From the NCBI RefSeq assembly GCF_964340395.1, contig NC_135558.1, positions 5,654,501 to 5,718,500 on the forward strand: DNA of 64,000 nt. The letters are read 5' to 3'. The notes beneath the pieces were generated by a model. It was given only the letters and a program-made list of their open reading frames with translations. It made no database searches and was not told where the DNA came from. Origin of the DNA: Glandiceps talaboti (taxonomy: Eukaryota; Hemichordata; Enteropneusta; Spengelidae). Every line of letters begins with the position of its first letter. Position 1 is the first letter of the stretch. Made by a program: the position numbers and the translations under genes. Positions 31,401 to 43,256 of the stretch are shown here, one piece after another.

Positions 31401-32862
31401 ATCTTTACTAGCATTTGGTCTACCATAGGTGAACTGATTTGATGGCAGACTGAAGCCACGTTTCAATGGGCGGCCAAGTTGAGACTGTAAATAAATAATA
31501 TATTCAAATAGATTAAGATAAATCTATTGGTGTGTTTATTTATTTGTCTACTTTTAAGACAGGTGTGTAGAACCTCTCTAATCAGTATTACTTTTTGAAG
31601 GACGTGTTACGTGTATTTCAATTTCAAAGATTGGTAACTTTTTAAATATTCAGGATTCAAGTAATCACTTAAAAGCTATATCATGTGGATTTGGGTGTTT
31701 GGTATAAACACATTACAGATTGCAAATTTAATCCTGAATATCTTGAAATAGCCTTCACCATTTCACTTGCCACTGTTTGCTTGAAAAAAAAGTCTGCATA
31801 TATTTTAGGAGAAAGAATTAGGTATGTTTGCACTATTTTCTAAATCTATCAATTTAAAAATGAATATTTAATTTCAAGTCGACCTTTTATATGTGTTTTG
31901 TGATTCATCATTTTTATATTGGTAATTATCATTGTACACTTTATTTTTCATCTAAAAAAAGTTCTGTCATCAGAATAGTTTGAATATGGTCTAGGGATAA
32001 TAAGATTGCATGATATCAGAATAGAGAAATATTCATCCATATATTCTCGTTGTGTAGGTTTGACGTTGTGTGTGCGCTGTGCAGAGAATGATTTGCTACG
32101 ACGACTTAAAAAGGAACACATACTGCAGTCGCCAAGAATCAAAACAAACAGAATGTGACAATTCCTAAGTAGATTAGGTGTCACCAGACGAATCATAGTG
32201 ACTGACACCTGAGACAGACCTTTTGAATATATTCCGATAAGGTGTTTGTCGTATTGTTTGTTTAAACTAACCACCCTGGTTCACGATGATCGACCCGAAC
32301 AAAGGTAATATTATAGCACAGCTCAATAGTACAATACAAGTATATCATTACTAGTATTACTATTTCGAAGCAATCGTGCTAGGTCAATTTGAAGCCCGGG
32401 GCAGACGGATATCCCGCCACGACTTGATAAAACCCCTCAGGTGCGAACCAGATCAATTTGTTATCTTGGATACATGAATATACACCTGCTAGATATTTAA
32501 TCTGACTAGAATAATGACAAGTTTTGGTACGCTAGCTAGACACAGAGACCGAAATATGCTATCGGATATTTCGCCATCTACGCTTCATTAGCGATACAAA
32601 TGTCATATTTATTGACACTGTCGGAGGTTTTCGAGTCACCGCGTTTACTGTGCCTGACTTGCGGAAACCCTGATAAATGTTACAGGATATTTCTTGATCA
32701 CTTGACAATGGCGACCATCATGTTCAATATTCACTGTGTACGCGTATCGCTAAGTTACTAGTACATTGATACGGAAGTTCGTCACTTTACCTTCACAAGA
32801 AGCGGGTTGTCGTACATGGACTCCCGCTGGATTCCTAGTGGATTCAGCGTATCTGTTGCCAT
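28491..32862 (-). CDS. CFAP77: Cilia- and flagella-associated protein 77
   Basis: Four exons: 32862-32791, 31484-31150, 29827-29722 and 28727-28491 (stop TAA at 28493-28491), with phases 0, 2, 0 and 249 residues in total. The start is MATDTLNPLGIQRESMYDNP. Exon 2 carries QLGRPLKRGFSLP, TYGRPN, GGAAEAVSGW and VYAPEQYQYRATHDVRR. Exon 3 encodes RPSTPVFDLLEHKYQDRWL and a basic coiled stretch. Exon 4 encodes NKGIYETRASLLRKYAPP, LWQLPKF and ends FGHGIYEPTKT. The short repeated Gly/Pro/Tyr motifs are typical of this family, a microtubule inner protein of the B-tubule in ciliary doublets. A minus-strand AATAAA lies at 28460-28455, 30 bases past the stop. It is convergent with TTF1. Confidence 0.88.
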
Positions 32863-33000
32863 TTTCCAGTTGTCGCTAGCGCTTCAATGTGTTATTTATC
32901 AGCGAACGGGTTTCCAAAGTTGACGTGCTTATTTACATCTAATCGCAAAATGGCCAAATCGCCTCCACACGCGTGTTTTGTATGTTGTTACTAAGACGCT

Positions 33001-33061
33001 GGGCGGGGTAAACTCCATAGTTACGGTTGTTGGGGACGCCACGTGATTACTTTTGCCCAAT
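33001..33061 (-). promoter_or_regulatory. Promoter-like cluster upstream of CFAP77
   Basis: About 140-200 bases upstream of the CFAP77 start lie a GC box (GGGCGGGG, 33001-33008), an E-box CACGTG (33040-33045) and CCAAT (33057-33061), in a stretch richer in CG than its surroundings. No clear RFX X-box, which ciliary genes often have, was found. Confidence 0.45.
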
Positions 33062-33466
33062 CAAAAGTTAACAATAGGATACTTTGAATATTCTCGCGTA
33101 ATTTGACAGTCTCGTAGTTTGCAAGATCATTAAAGTTTTATAGACAGCTGTAACAGGTGATATTCCAATGTAAATACCGCGTTCGGACAAAAAAGTGGGA
33201 ACACAAGATGTAGCAGAGTAATCGTAGTGGCCTCCATTGCACTTCAGAGAACTTCGACAAGCACATTATTTATAGATCGTAAAATATTGTTTTTTACCAG
33301 CATTGAAACTGCCTGGTTAATCTATGAGTATGAAGTGCACTTGTACTTGTAAGTTGTATGGCTTCTGTCACGATTGTAAAACTTTCATCAAATTTCCATG
33401 AGAGATTACCACAATACCAGAGAAGTTCTGTGCAGGACCTTAGTGGCTTTGGTTCTGATTGTATTT

Positions 33467-33612
33467 ACATTCACGATCAGGGTATGAAATAACTTCCCAT
33501 GTATCTGTAGAGCCATTAACAATAGTACGGAAAGGCTCATCATATTATGACGAGCCTTGCTCTACAGATACATGGGAAGTTATTTCATACCCGGTACCCT
33601 GATCGTGAATGT
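33467..33612. mobile_element. Nested foldback hairpin, about 146 bp
   Basis: Outer arms of 46 bases pair as two blocks: ACATTCACGATCAGGG (33467-33482) with 33597-33612, and the 30 bases 33483-33512 with 33560-33589, interrupted by a 7-base bulge on the right side. An inner stem AAGGCTC/GAGCCTT spans 33532-33558. The very high arm identity suggests a young element. Confidence 0.85.
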
Positions 33613-33789
33613 TAAATTTTCATGGACCACAAAACCCACAACGTTGGGTTTCCAAGTTATGACATGTTTTACACAGTGGCGAGTTTGGGCAACATCAGAG
33701 CGTACTAACTGTTTGTGACTGGTATCAGTCATATTCTGTACTAAATTACTACATGGAGATATTAGTGAGATTCTCATCCATGTGATTAC

Positions 33790-33886
33790 TAGCACTCGCC
33801 ATATATGCAGCGCCCCCTTGCGGTCATTTCTTCCCTCCGTGAGTGGGGAAATGACCGCAAGGAGGCGCAGCATATAGAGAGTGCTA
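33790..33886. mobile_element. Short foldback element, about 97 bp, GC-rich core
   Basis: TAGCACTC (33790-33797) pairs with GAGTGCTA (33879-33886). The inner part CGCCCCCTTGCGGTCATTTC pairs with GAAATGACCGCAAGGAGGCG apart from single differences. The loop is about 9 bases. Lone short palindromic MITEs look like this. Confidence 0.85.
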
Positions 33887-34002
33887 CGAAATGGAAGATA
33901 ATATAACAAGACACTTCAAGGTAGCAAATATCAACTCCATTCGGTGCAAGGTCTGAAAAGTGTAGAATCAACCAATCACATTTTGAGATGTGATATAAAT
34001 AT

Positions 34003-34304
34003 TGGTAGGGAACTTGTTAAAATGACTGGGAACACGGGTATATTTTACCTACTTACCACCCTTTAACAAACAACTCTGGTAGGGAACCCTGGTAAACTGA
34101 CTGGGAACACAGGTAGATTTTACCTACTTAAAACCCTTAATAAAAACACTGGTAGAGAACCCTGGTAAAATAGATTTAATAAAAACACTGGTAGGGAACC
34201 CTGGTAAAATAGATTTAATAAAAACACTGGTAGGGAACCCTGGTAAAATGACAGGGGAACTTGGGTAGATTTTATGTACTTACCACCTTTTAACAAAAAC
34301 ACTG
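34003..34304. repeat. Compound tandem repeat, 39-bp units within a larger unit
   Basis: GGTAGGGAACCCTGGTAAAA recurs at 39-base spacing (units near 34139, 34178, 34217) within a longer module that also carries ACTGGGAACACGGGTA and TTTTACCTACTTA and is partly repeated on each side. Confidence 0.85.
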
Positions 34305-34875
34305 TAATGGGTGATTGTAGAGAATAACACAGAGTCAAATACGTAGTATAGCAAAAAATAATCCCTTTAATACAGTGAAATGGAGTACAAACTGAAAATT
34401 GCACAAAAGCTTCAGAACACTTGAAAGAAGTTATACATCTAAAAATCTTACTACAGACTAAGTATATGTTTCTATCACACTGGAATGTCCAGTATGGAAT
34501 GGATATGAAGTTCTAATGATGATAGAAAGTCAGACATTTCATAAATACTAGCATTGTGATGATGGAATTATCCTGGCTTTAATACTTGGTTTCTTTGGGT
34601 ATACTGTCATGAAAGATCAAAAGTATAACTACTTATTAAAACAAATCTTCACAATAAAGTATAAGCAGTGATTGAAAAAATCACACACAACAACATTTCC
34701 TTGTCTGTGTGTCACTACGTACAAAAACATGTTATTCAATGTCTCTAGCATTTGCATGTCTTCTGGCTTTCACTCCTTGTATAATGATAAATAAATAGTC
34801 TCCTTCTCAAAACATCTGTTTAACTATTGCTATGGGACTGTTTGTATGTATGAATAACTACTTCCCATATTTGTG

Positions 34876-37800
34876 TTAGTCAAGCATTTCATTCCTCAAC
34901 TGCAGTAAATCTTTGCCTTTGTGGAGACGTTTCATTCCCCTTGGAAGGACACGACAAGAAGTCAAGTTGAGGGACTCAAGCTTTGGGCAGCCTGCCATTA
35001 ATGCACTGGAAATAAAAGAGAGTAAAAGTATGATTGGATCAAAAAGGCCATAATGTGATTGTGATTTGTGAACTTCTTATCTGATGACTCTGTTGGCATG
35101 GTAAGGAGTGCATATTTCATATATATGGACACTAAAACTGAAACATAACCATGGCTGATAATTTTACATGAATGCACGATATTTTAGAAGACATGAACAG
35201 ATTGAAGACTTGAAGAGTGTACATTTTTCAAGGTCAAAGTGCATCTCAGAGTACTGTCGACGATGGCAGATGCAATGGATAGCAAACTGGCAACCATGTC
35301 TCGGAGGTTGCATATTTTTGTTCCTAATCCTACCCTTTCTGTGTATCTCATTGTCAGTGATATTTCCCATTAAATCATACACCCTGACCATGACCCTGAC
35401 CCACACACCATGGGTGGAGGGTCTATGATTCAACACAAGAACATTGGTTGGTTTAATACACAATGCATATAGAACTGAACATTATTTCAAGCAAGAATCT
35501 GCCATTCCAAATTCTACGGTGTTATTGTAATTAAACTGAAGACTACACTGCCTTACAATAAAGCTACAGTCCATATTTGTAGTACACAAATTCTGAAGGA
35601 CATGTATTTATTACGTATCGAATATATATGCCATAATACAACGTCACATCTCTTGACATGATCAAGATATATCACATGATACTTGGTTACAAGTCACATG
35701 ACACCCACCTGACACCTGTACTTCTCACACCAGTTCCACTCAGATTGATTACTTCTAGAGCTGAAAGGTTGGGATCCCCTCCTAGGATTTGTAAGGCTTC
35801 ATCAAGGATATCATTGTTGTGGATGACATTCCATGCAAGGTCCAATTCTACTAAACTATGTCTCCACTGTAATCAATATACAATTCATTTATTTATTAAA
35901 TATTAAAACAAAAATAAAATAAACTCTGCTAGTCTAAAGTTATCTAATTATTACAAACTTGAAGATGAAAAAAGATCATTTTATTTGCAGGATTGTACAA
36001 TGTATTGTGAAAGATGGGCAGTATTAAAGTGGTACTGGCTGAGTTTATAACCTGTTTACTCAAGTGAAAATGCCAACTTTGATTACACTATTCTAGTATA
36101 TTGTTAATGTCAATGCATGCCTTCTATGACATTATAATTTGTGTTCTGGCATTGTGAGAACTGTTCATTGTGTGGTATGGAATTCCTGCACATTTTTGGT
36201 ATGTTTGATAAATTACGTTATCAGATCATTTATTTGTTATATTCTATACAAGGTTTGAGTTCAGTTACTTGAAAGTGGTGGTTAAGTATGCGTCAGTAAC
36301 TAGAATACTCCCAGTACCTTTTAACATGTAGAAAAAAATTACATCCAAAAAATATATCAACTCAGCTTGTGCTCCTTTAATAAGATGATGTAATACTTAC
36401 TCTTTTCATCAATTCAACCAGGTATTCACTCTTCACAAGTGAACACTGGGATACATATAATCTCTCCAAACTATCTATTGGAATATTCTAGACAAACAAA
36501 GTAGAAAAATTACATTAGCAGAGAAAGATATAGGATGTAAGATACAGTGTCATTCCACTATCAGCGGTCTTCATTTGGGGTTGGTTGATGCATGAGCGTA
36601 CCCTGGCATGGTATAATTTATAGACTACGAAAGGTACACTTTGGAGAGAAAAAATAACAAAAACATAAACTCTTGTATCTAGGTTCATTTTTGTCTGGAA
36701 CAATCACAAGAATAACACTGATGAATTTTCAGGGGTGGTATCTGTTAATTAGGTGGGCTAATTTGTGAAGATTTGATGTACAGTTATCTCCCCATCATCC
36801 CAGCTGTATACATGGGGATCTTTAGGATAGCGATTGTTATGTGAAGGATTTCATCCTGTACCTGTGGTTTCAGAGCTACGCTATCCAGACTTGTACAGTT
36901 TCGTAGATCTAGTAGTTTTAGATCTTGTGAGGTCTTTAACATTCTCATCAGGAAATCATTGGTAATTCCAGCTCCACCAATGATAAGTCCACGTGACTCA
37001 TGTGGTTCAGCTGCAGCACTGAATTCTTGTAGTTTAGGAAAGCCAGGTGACATTGCCTATAGAAAGATTATTGACCAGATACATTGGTATCAGTGATGAC
37101 AAATTCTTGCATGTACAGCAGTTAAAGAGCGCCCTCTATCAGAAGAGTTAAATACATTTCATACTTTGTTTTTTCATGTCTTGGGCATTGTCAACAATCT
37201 AAATATACATGTAATCAGATTTATCTTGCCTCATCTCACAAAATTAGCTCCAAGTTAAGACTTTCATTATCTGAATAATTGATTAGTTAACTGCAGTGTT
37301 GAAAGGTGATTCCTCTGACTACCATTACCGAACATACTGCAGACAGACAGAGACACTGAAGTCCTGCCTTACCTCAACTTGGTAAGATACATCAGTAGCA
37401 CCAATCTTACAACATGCCATTCGAAGTGTTCGTAAGTTAGTCCAGGCTGTTTGACAAGCTTCTATAGGGAATCTCACAGAATATGAAGTGAATTTACAAC
37501 CAGAGAAATCAAACTCTCTCATATTTGGACATTTGTTCTGGAATACAAGGTACAAATTCATGTTAATATGTTTTACTATTTCTCATTTCCTTTTCTCCCC
37601 ATTTTACTACCAGTATACATGAGTAACTTTTGTCATACCATTAACTTTTATGCATTTACTTTTCAAAACTTTTACTCATCTTGTAAAAATACAGACTGTA
37701 TGTGCTGATATTTATTTCAACATTCCTGCCACTTTAACTGTAATATGTATATTTCATTTTATTCATACATGTGTCACTACTACAAATGTGTAACAATAAA

Positions 37801-40800
37801 ATGTTATTCCCCAATATTTTTCTCCGTTCAGCCAAGGAAAATACGAGTGACTTAAGGGGTCCTTGTCAACACTCACTAGAGTAATTTGAATATTAACAGA
37901 GACTCATAATGACAAACCCTTAGGTCACAAGTACTTTCCAACTGAATGAAGAATAATATTGGGGAATAATATAATTATAGTATCGCCAGTAATAGCGAAA
38001 AAAATCGGGGAAACTAATGGCAATTTTGAACATTTTGACTCATATTTTGAACACAGCAGAACCAGTGATGTAGACACTCGTTGTCTGTTATAGACGCACG
38101 TTGTCATGTTATAGAACAACTAGAGTATACATTCCAAATATTCTCGTGCATGGTATATTTCATTTTATCTATACCTGCATCCCAACTACAAACTTTGTGT
38201 AACAATACATGTAGTTAGAGTTTTATCATTTTTTATGGTTGCTTAGCTTGTCAGCTTACAAATATCTCACCTGCCAGGAAATCTGAGTGATAGTATTATA
38301 TGGTTACTATGGTTACATCAATTCTTCCCACATATTCTTGTGAAATTTGACTAAATAACATGCATCTTTGTATCATGTAAAGGCATATCATTCACAACAA
38401 ATTTCACAATATCAGTGATCAAGAAAAACATTTTGCTAAAAGAAAAACTGTACTACAACTCAATAATTTCTCATCATAATTTTTATATTAATTTCATCTA
38501 ATAACTACAAACACTGTTCTTGTAATCAAGCTTACCATGAGATAATTAAGAGATACTGTAAACCCTGAGATGGTGTTTCCTGAGATGTTTAATGTCTTGA
38601 GACGTTCACCACAGTTTTCCGCGATGTATTTCAAGGAAGTTGTTGATATCATATCTTGCTATGGAATGGAAAAACAGTCAAATTTAAATTTCATTTTGAT
38701 TTCTGTCCAAGTCCACAGACATATATAGGACTCATAGGAGTAAAACTAAGACAAGTAGCTTTTTTACTAAGTCTAGTTCTCTGCAATCATCTCACTTGAG
38801 GATTTTGCTATTCCTACAATTGAACCAATTGCGCTCTGCAGAATATGTCATACAACATTTGAACAGGTAACTATTTCCGATGACTACAGGGGTAAGTGAG
38901 CTTTCATTGTATTTATTATTTTTGGATAATTACATAAAAAACATGTCGTCGATGTTTTTCTATCACATGGCACATAAGACTGTAAGAATATATCATGTCT
39001 TTCAGCCCTATGCATGGGTGCTGGCATATACACATGGCACTTCACATCATATCTTACAGACCAGGTACATTACTAAATCAATATTTTTGATCAATTTTGT
39101 TTGTAGTGTATACTACTGATTCATAAGTATATACTTCACAAACACTTGGTTCAATTTTTGTCGATAAATAACAATAGAACATGGTTTAGTACTTACATTT
39201 GTATAGGAAAGATCTAACCCAGACAACTGAGGACATTTATCTACTAACAATTTCACTGTTTCTGATGTTAACTTTACACATCGGAACAAACCAATGAACT
39301 GCAGGGATGGACAGTTATCTGCCAGTACCTGTTGAAAAATAAGATAAGTGTGTTTACAGTTTTTATGTTGGCAGAATCAAAACATGCAATTTGACATCTG
39401 AATACAAACACTGTCCACTCCTCCAATCTCACACAATCTGCTATCCCACAGTGCTTCTAGTGGCCAAATTACACAATCTGACCTTTCTGATTACCAGCAT
39501 ATGATGTATTATAGAATCAAACACACAATTTGATATCCCCTAGAGATGTGTTTCTCCTCGCCCTCGTCTCCATTCCCTTGGGTCTTTTTTGAAAGAATAC
39601 CTACCTCTTTACCATTATTATTGTTGTTGAATGAATCCTGTGTTTGTAAATACAAGAAATGAACTGTACATGTACTACATTCATTACAATGTCATGCACA
39701 AATCAACATTTAAATGTCGCTACAATACTACCTCAACCACATGCCTCATCCTAGCAGGCCAACTCACCTGAATAGTTGAGTGAGCGACGGTGGCCCATGA
39801 CCCGAGGTCAAGCTCCTTAATTTGAGTAAATCTATTAGTAGCCAGCCATCTTAATGTATCTGGTTTACTTTTTATAGAACCATAAGACAAGTCCACTTTC
39901 TTCCATAGGGATGGATGACTACATGCCTCCCGCCAGGAACGACACAGTTTTGATAACCTGTGGTCACAAGGATAGGTTATTGTCAGATATATATATATGT
40001 CTAGCTCACTTTTCACAAACTAAAATATGCCATCACTTCAGGCATATGGGATTCTTTCTTTTCAACAGCACACATCCCATTAATCCGTATTTTGAAAAAC
40101 TTCCCTCTGGTCACAAATTCCATATACCAAAGCCACACAAAAATTTATATAAATGTTCCATCAGCAATTTCCATTTTTCACACATAAACAGGTAACTATT
40201 GCCATGGTTCATCACCAGAATTATTCATTCTCATCTTGCAGTACTTCACTGATTATATGACATGTTTGTTTTCAAATTTTGATGCAATTGAGTTCAATTC
40301 AATTTAATTATATCAATGTGTTTTATCAATGTCAGCTAGTGTAGTAAACTGCCTATTTCAGTCACAGTGAAAAACTCTACAAGTATATAATTTATTTGTT
40401 GTCTTACCTGCACAGTATGGGAAAGGCACCATTTTCTTGTACAACATATTGAAGTATATGAACTATGACCTCTGGAGGTAGTTTTTGTGCATATGATTTA
40501 TGAGTTGAGTCATTCCTAGTCTTAGTACTGTCTTTAATCTCATCATCAGTATGTCTGTTATTTGCTGACTTAGACTTTGTATTTGACTTTCCACCTGTTG
40601 AACCAATCTTTGCTGAATCAAGTCTTCTCTTTTTAGGTCTGGAATCTTGTTTTTCATCATTTTTCTGTTTCCTTTTGTTTTGTATGGTTTTGGTCTTTTT
40701 CTTTTTTGATTCACTGTTTAGGAAAAAACATGATTGCTTAGATGACATAGTAAGAGCCTACATTAGCAAAATATGTTGTATATCAGTCTGTTTTGATACA

Positions 40801-41548
40801 GTTGTCAAGACAACAGAGTTAACTGTCCACATGATACACCAACTCCATTGATGTTGATTGATATCAATGCATAGGAGCTTGCATAATGACAAAGCAGACA
40901 CAGGGGACATTTTGTGGTACTATGTATACTCAATCTGATTAAAATCTGATGTAGTGTACACCTTGCGATTTCTTTTTGGCTGTTCCATTTACTGTCGTTT
41001 GTTCTTTTGTGAGTGCTTGTTACATACATCTGACACAATACCATAGATTTTCCTGAACCCAATCTTGTACTTATGAGTAGTCAACCAGAGTCCTGTACAT
41101 ATATGTTTTGGCACATTACTTGTCTTCATTGGTTGAGTGAATGCACTCAGCTCTCTCGCGTGGCTCAGGAAAACCTATGGTATGTATGTAACCAGCACTC
41201 ACAACAAAATGTAACAGCCAAAGAGAAGTCGAAAGGTGTACAATACATCAGATTTTAATCAGATTGTATGTATACCATGATAAGTAAATAACTTTTTATT
41301 TCAATATCTGACCACAATACTACTTAGTCTTGGGTAGGCATTCACAATAGTACTTTCCATCTTATTGATACCAATCAAGCTATATGGCAAGTGTGTACAT
41401 ACCTTTCATTCACATCAACCTTGGCAGTCTCTTCGTCTGTCACCTCAAAGTCAGAGTCACTTTCATCATCTGATGGCCAGTCTTCTCCTCCAATGGAGAA
41501 AAATATCTGAGACTTTTGAACTCCAAGAATGCCTTTCTGTTTTGGCAT
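34876..41548 (-). CDS. FBXL6: F-box and leucine-rich repeat protein 6
   Basis: Ten exons: 41548-41403, 40713-40408, 39957-39768, 39328-39197, 38658-38536, 37537-37373, 37056-36862, 36487-36401, 35866-35709, 35005-34876. Sum 1632 bases, 543 residues (human about 539), phases consistent throughout. The first ATG in frame is at 41548 (A at -3). Residues about 10-48 are acidic (DDESDSDFE); 50-75 are Lys-rich and nuclear-signal-like. The F-box starts near 127 (KLPPEVIVHILQYVV, then LSKLCRSWREACSHPSLWKKV). LRRs run from about 190 to the end (LKTLNISGN, MREFDFSGC, LRTLRMACC, LKLLDLRNC, LVELDLAWN, LESLNLTSC). The C-terminus SCRVLPRGMKRLHKG matches human SCRCLPRGLKRAYRG. The family supplies substrate receptors of SCF ubiquitin ligases. 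The exon 7 donor (GTACAG) is the weakest junction. Confidence 0.9.
37800..37972. mobile_element. Foldback MITE, about 173 bp, in FBXL6 intron 5
   Basis: ATGTTATTCCCCAATATTTT at the left pairs with AATATTGGGGAATAATAT at the right. Matching continues inward through CAGCCAAGGAAA/TTTCCAACTG, GTGACTTA/TAGGTCAC and CCTTGTCA/TGACAAACC blocks. A related segment of its left flank (TTTCATTTTAT...GTGTAACAATA) recurs near 38150-38205. Confidence 0.75.
40916..41279. mobile_element. Foldback MITE, about 364 bp, in FBXL6 intron 1
   Basis: TCTGATTAAAATCTGATGTA at the left pairs with TACATCAGATTTTAATCAGA at the right. Pairing extends through GTGTACACCTT/AAGGTGTAC, GGCTGTT/AACAGCC, GTGAGTGC/GCACTCAC, TACATAC/GTATGTA and ATAGATTTTCCTGA/TCAGGAAAACCTAT. 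The arms are about 125 bases with a loop of about 85. Confidence 0.85.
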
Positions 41549-42701
41549 TGTGGTTGAAATCGATCGCACTTGTCGGCTATGATACTTCCACAATTACCAA
41601 TACCAGCTCATGTTGGGGCTTGTGCAAACTCTGCAATTACTACCTAAAACGGTTGAACAGCAACTGTTAAGACATCAACAATACACTTTGTTATAACTTC
41701 CGAATCTGGGTGGGCCAGGTGAGTGAAAGTGCCTTTGTCAGCACTTTTTATGAATATGTAATCAAGTTCTTTCACAAGGTGATAATGTAATATGTTTAGT
41801 CAGCAGAGTTAATTAAATAAATAATGAACTAACTTATTTGTTGTCAGATGATGTCATTGTCACAATGGTTTAGAATCTCATATAAATAACATTTCAGCGA
41901 ATTGTTATATTATTATATTTGAATCATGTACCATTGATTTTCGATGACCATTCGTGAAACACCGTATCAAAAATATGAAATACGCACCAGAATCACGCCC
42001 TCTACTAGTCTATAGTACTAATCAGTGAAGTTTCGTTTCGGTGCACACACCATTTACCGCAGAGACGCTGCACCAAAGTTGACAATCGGTTGTATCTTAG
42101 AAATCATAGCATCGAAAAAATATACCGCGAATGTAAACAACAAGCTTTTGTGGACTTATTTTGCAAGCACTGCAAATTTTGCGCCAACCGGAAATGTGCT
42201 CGTTGGTTGGTCAATCTCTACTCCAAAAATAGGTCAAACCCTATGCAAATATATGCAAATAAAAAATCTAAACATCAAAAGTCACGTGACATTACACCAA
42301 GGCGGGCGGAAGTCAGTATGTTGAAATATTCAAAGAACTTCGGAGCTTTCGGAGTGGATTTACACGGGGTGCTCCTCGGCGATCGCTTCTTGATATAGGA
42401 AATGTAGTAGCACAGACGGTCTGCTTACACTACGAGCTGCATTTTCTTTTAGCCGGCGGTGAATTTGAAGACATCGGAGTTTGAAAAGTTTGTGATGTTT
42501 ATGTCCGTTGTCGGCGCTGGCTTGTTGCATGCGTTGATTTCAAAAGGCTTTTGAAAGAGAAGTTCGTTTCTGTGTGGACGAGCTGTTGACCTGAAATTTG
42601 TAAAACAAAAGAGATACAACAGCGTCGCTGTTCACACCTCAATAGTCAAGTCCGAGTAAAACTAACCAACTCCGTTCAGTTTTAGATCGCTTAGTATAGC
42701 A
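41549..42701. promoter_or_regulatory. Divergent promoter region between FBXL6 and NOS1AP
   Basis: The two start codons face away from each other across 1.15 kb. Motifs seen: two octamers ATGCAAAT at 42243-42250 and 42253-42260, ten bases apart and so on the same helix face; a palindromic E-box GTCACGTGAC at 42281-42290; a GGGCGG box at about 42303-42308; an ETS-like CCGGAA near 42188; and CG-rich sequence toward 42700. No TATA box was found. The motif identities follow published consensus sites; their use here is inference. Confidence 0.5.
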
Positions 42702-43256
42702 ATGCCGACCAAGAAAAATAAGTACAACTTAGTCGAGGATACTTACGACTCGAGGATCCCACTCCACAACGAAGAAGCCTTCCAACATGGGCTTAATTTC
42801 CAGGCGAAGGTTAGTATTATGTTTATTCATGTGAACTATAAACTTGAAACTTTTTAAACTAACTCTGATCTTGTTCTGATTGATAATTATTCTTTAATAT
42901 ATCATCGGTGCAACATTATTGTTTGAAAATCCAGTCACACGGCGACACAACATGGACACAGTACGTACTTCAGTTGAGCTGGTCTTATATGCGGTCACTA
43001 TGTATAACTCTGGTGATAATCATTATTTGATCAGAAGCCCTGTGTGGTTTCTCCTTGTTTACCGTGTATGGCTTCGGTGACTGTGATTTCATTTTAAGTA
43101 TTAATTATTGGCACATCTCTCTCGCCAAGCTTCGCTATAGGTATAAGCGTTTTATAAACCTACGTTTAATATTTTTTCCCCCAGTATATCGGGACATTGG
43201 ACGTTCCCAGGCCGAGTAGCCGAGTAGAAATCGTAGCGGCCATGAGAAGAATTCGG
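42702..43256 (+). CDS. NOS1AP: NOS1AP (CAPON) adaptor, first two coding exons (partial)
   Basis: Exon 1 is 42702-42809 (36 codons, phase 0, donor GTTAGT): [20 protein letters not shown], then [16 protein letters not shown]. Exon 2 is 43185-43256 (24 codons, phase 0, acceptor TTTTTTCCCCCAG, donor GTGGGT): [20 protein letters not shown], then RRIR. Human NOS1AP begins MPSKTKYNLVDDGHDLRIPL and continues [20 protein letters not shown], so the match is unmistakable, and the exon break after the QAK/EAK residue fits the PTB domain layout. The protein is a PTB-domain adaptor whose C-terminus binds the PDZ domain of neuronal nitric oxide synthase. The third exon (expected to start YEFKAKN-like) was not found before 64000. 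Confidence 0.92.

Larger units (their letters stand above)
32863..34875. other. Intergenic region between CFAP77 and FBXL6
   Basis: Both genes are on the minus strand, so this holds the CFAP77 promoter and the FBXL6 3' side. It contains two foldback hairpins and a compound tandem repeat, listed separately. No open frame here looks like an exon. Confidence 0.7.

Noticed and set aside
33579-33971. Minus-strand frames of 60-109 codons upstream of CFAP77
   Set aside because: They run through two palindromic elements and show no family resemblance; CFAP77 has a clear first exon elsewhere.
41549-41593. Upstream extension of the FBXL6 first exon (WKYHSRQVRS)
   Set aside because: That extension opens with TTG, not ATG. 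The first ATG in frame is 41548, with A at -3.
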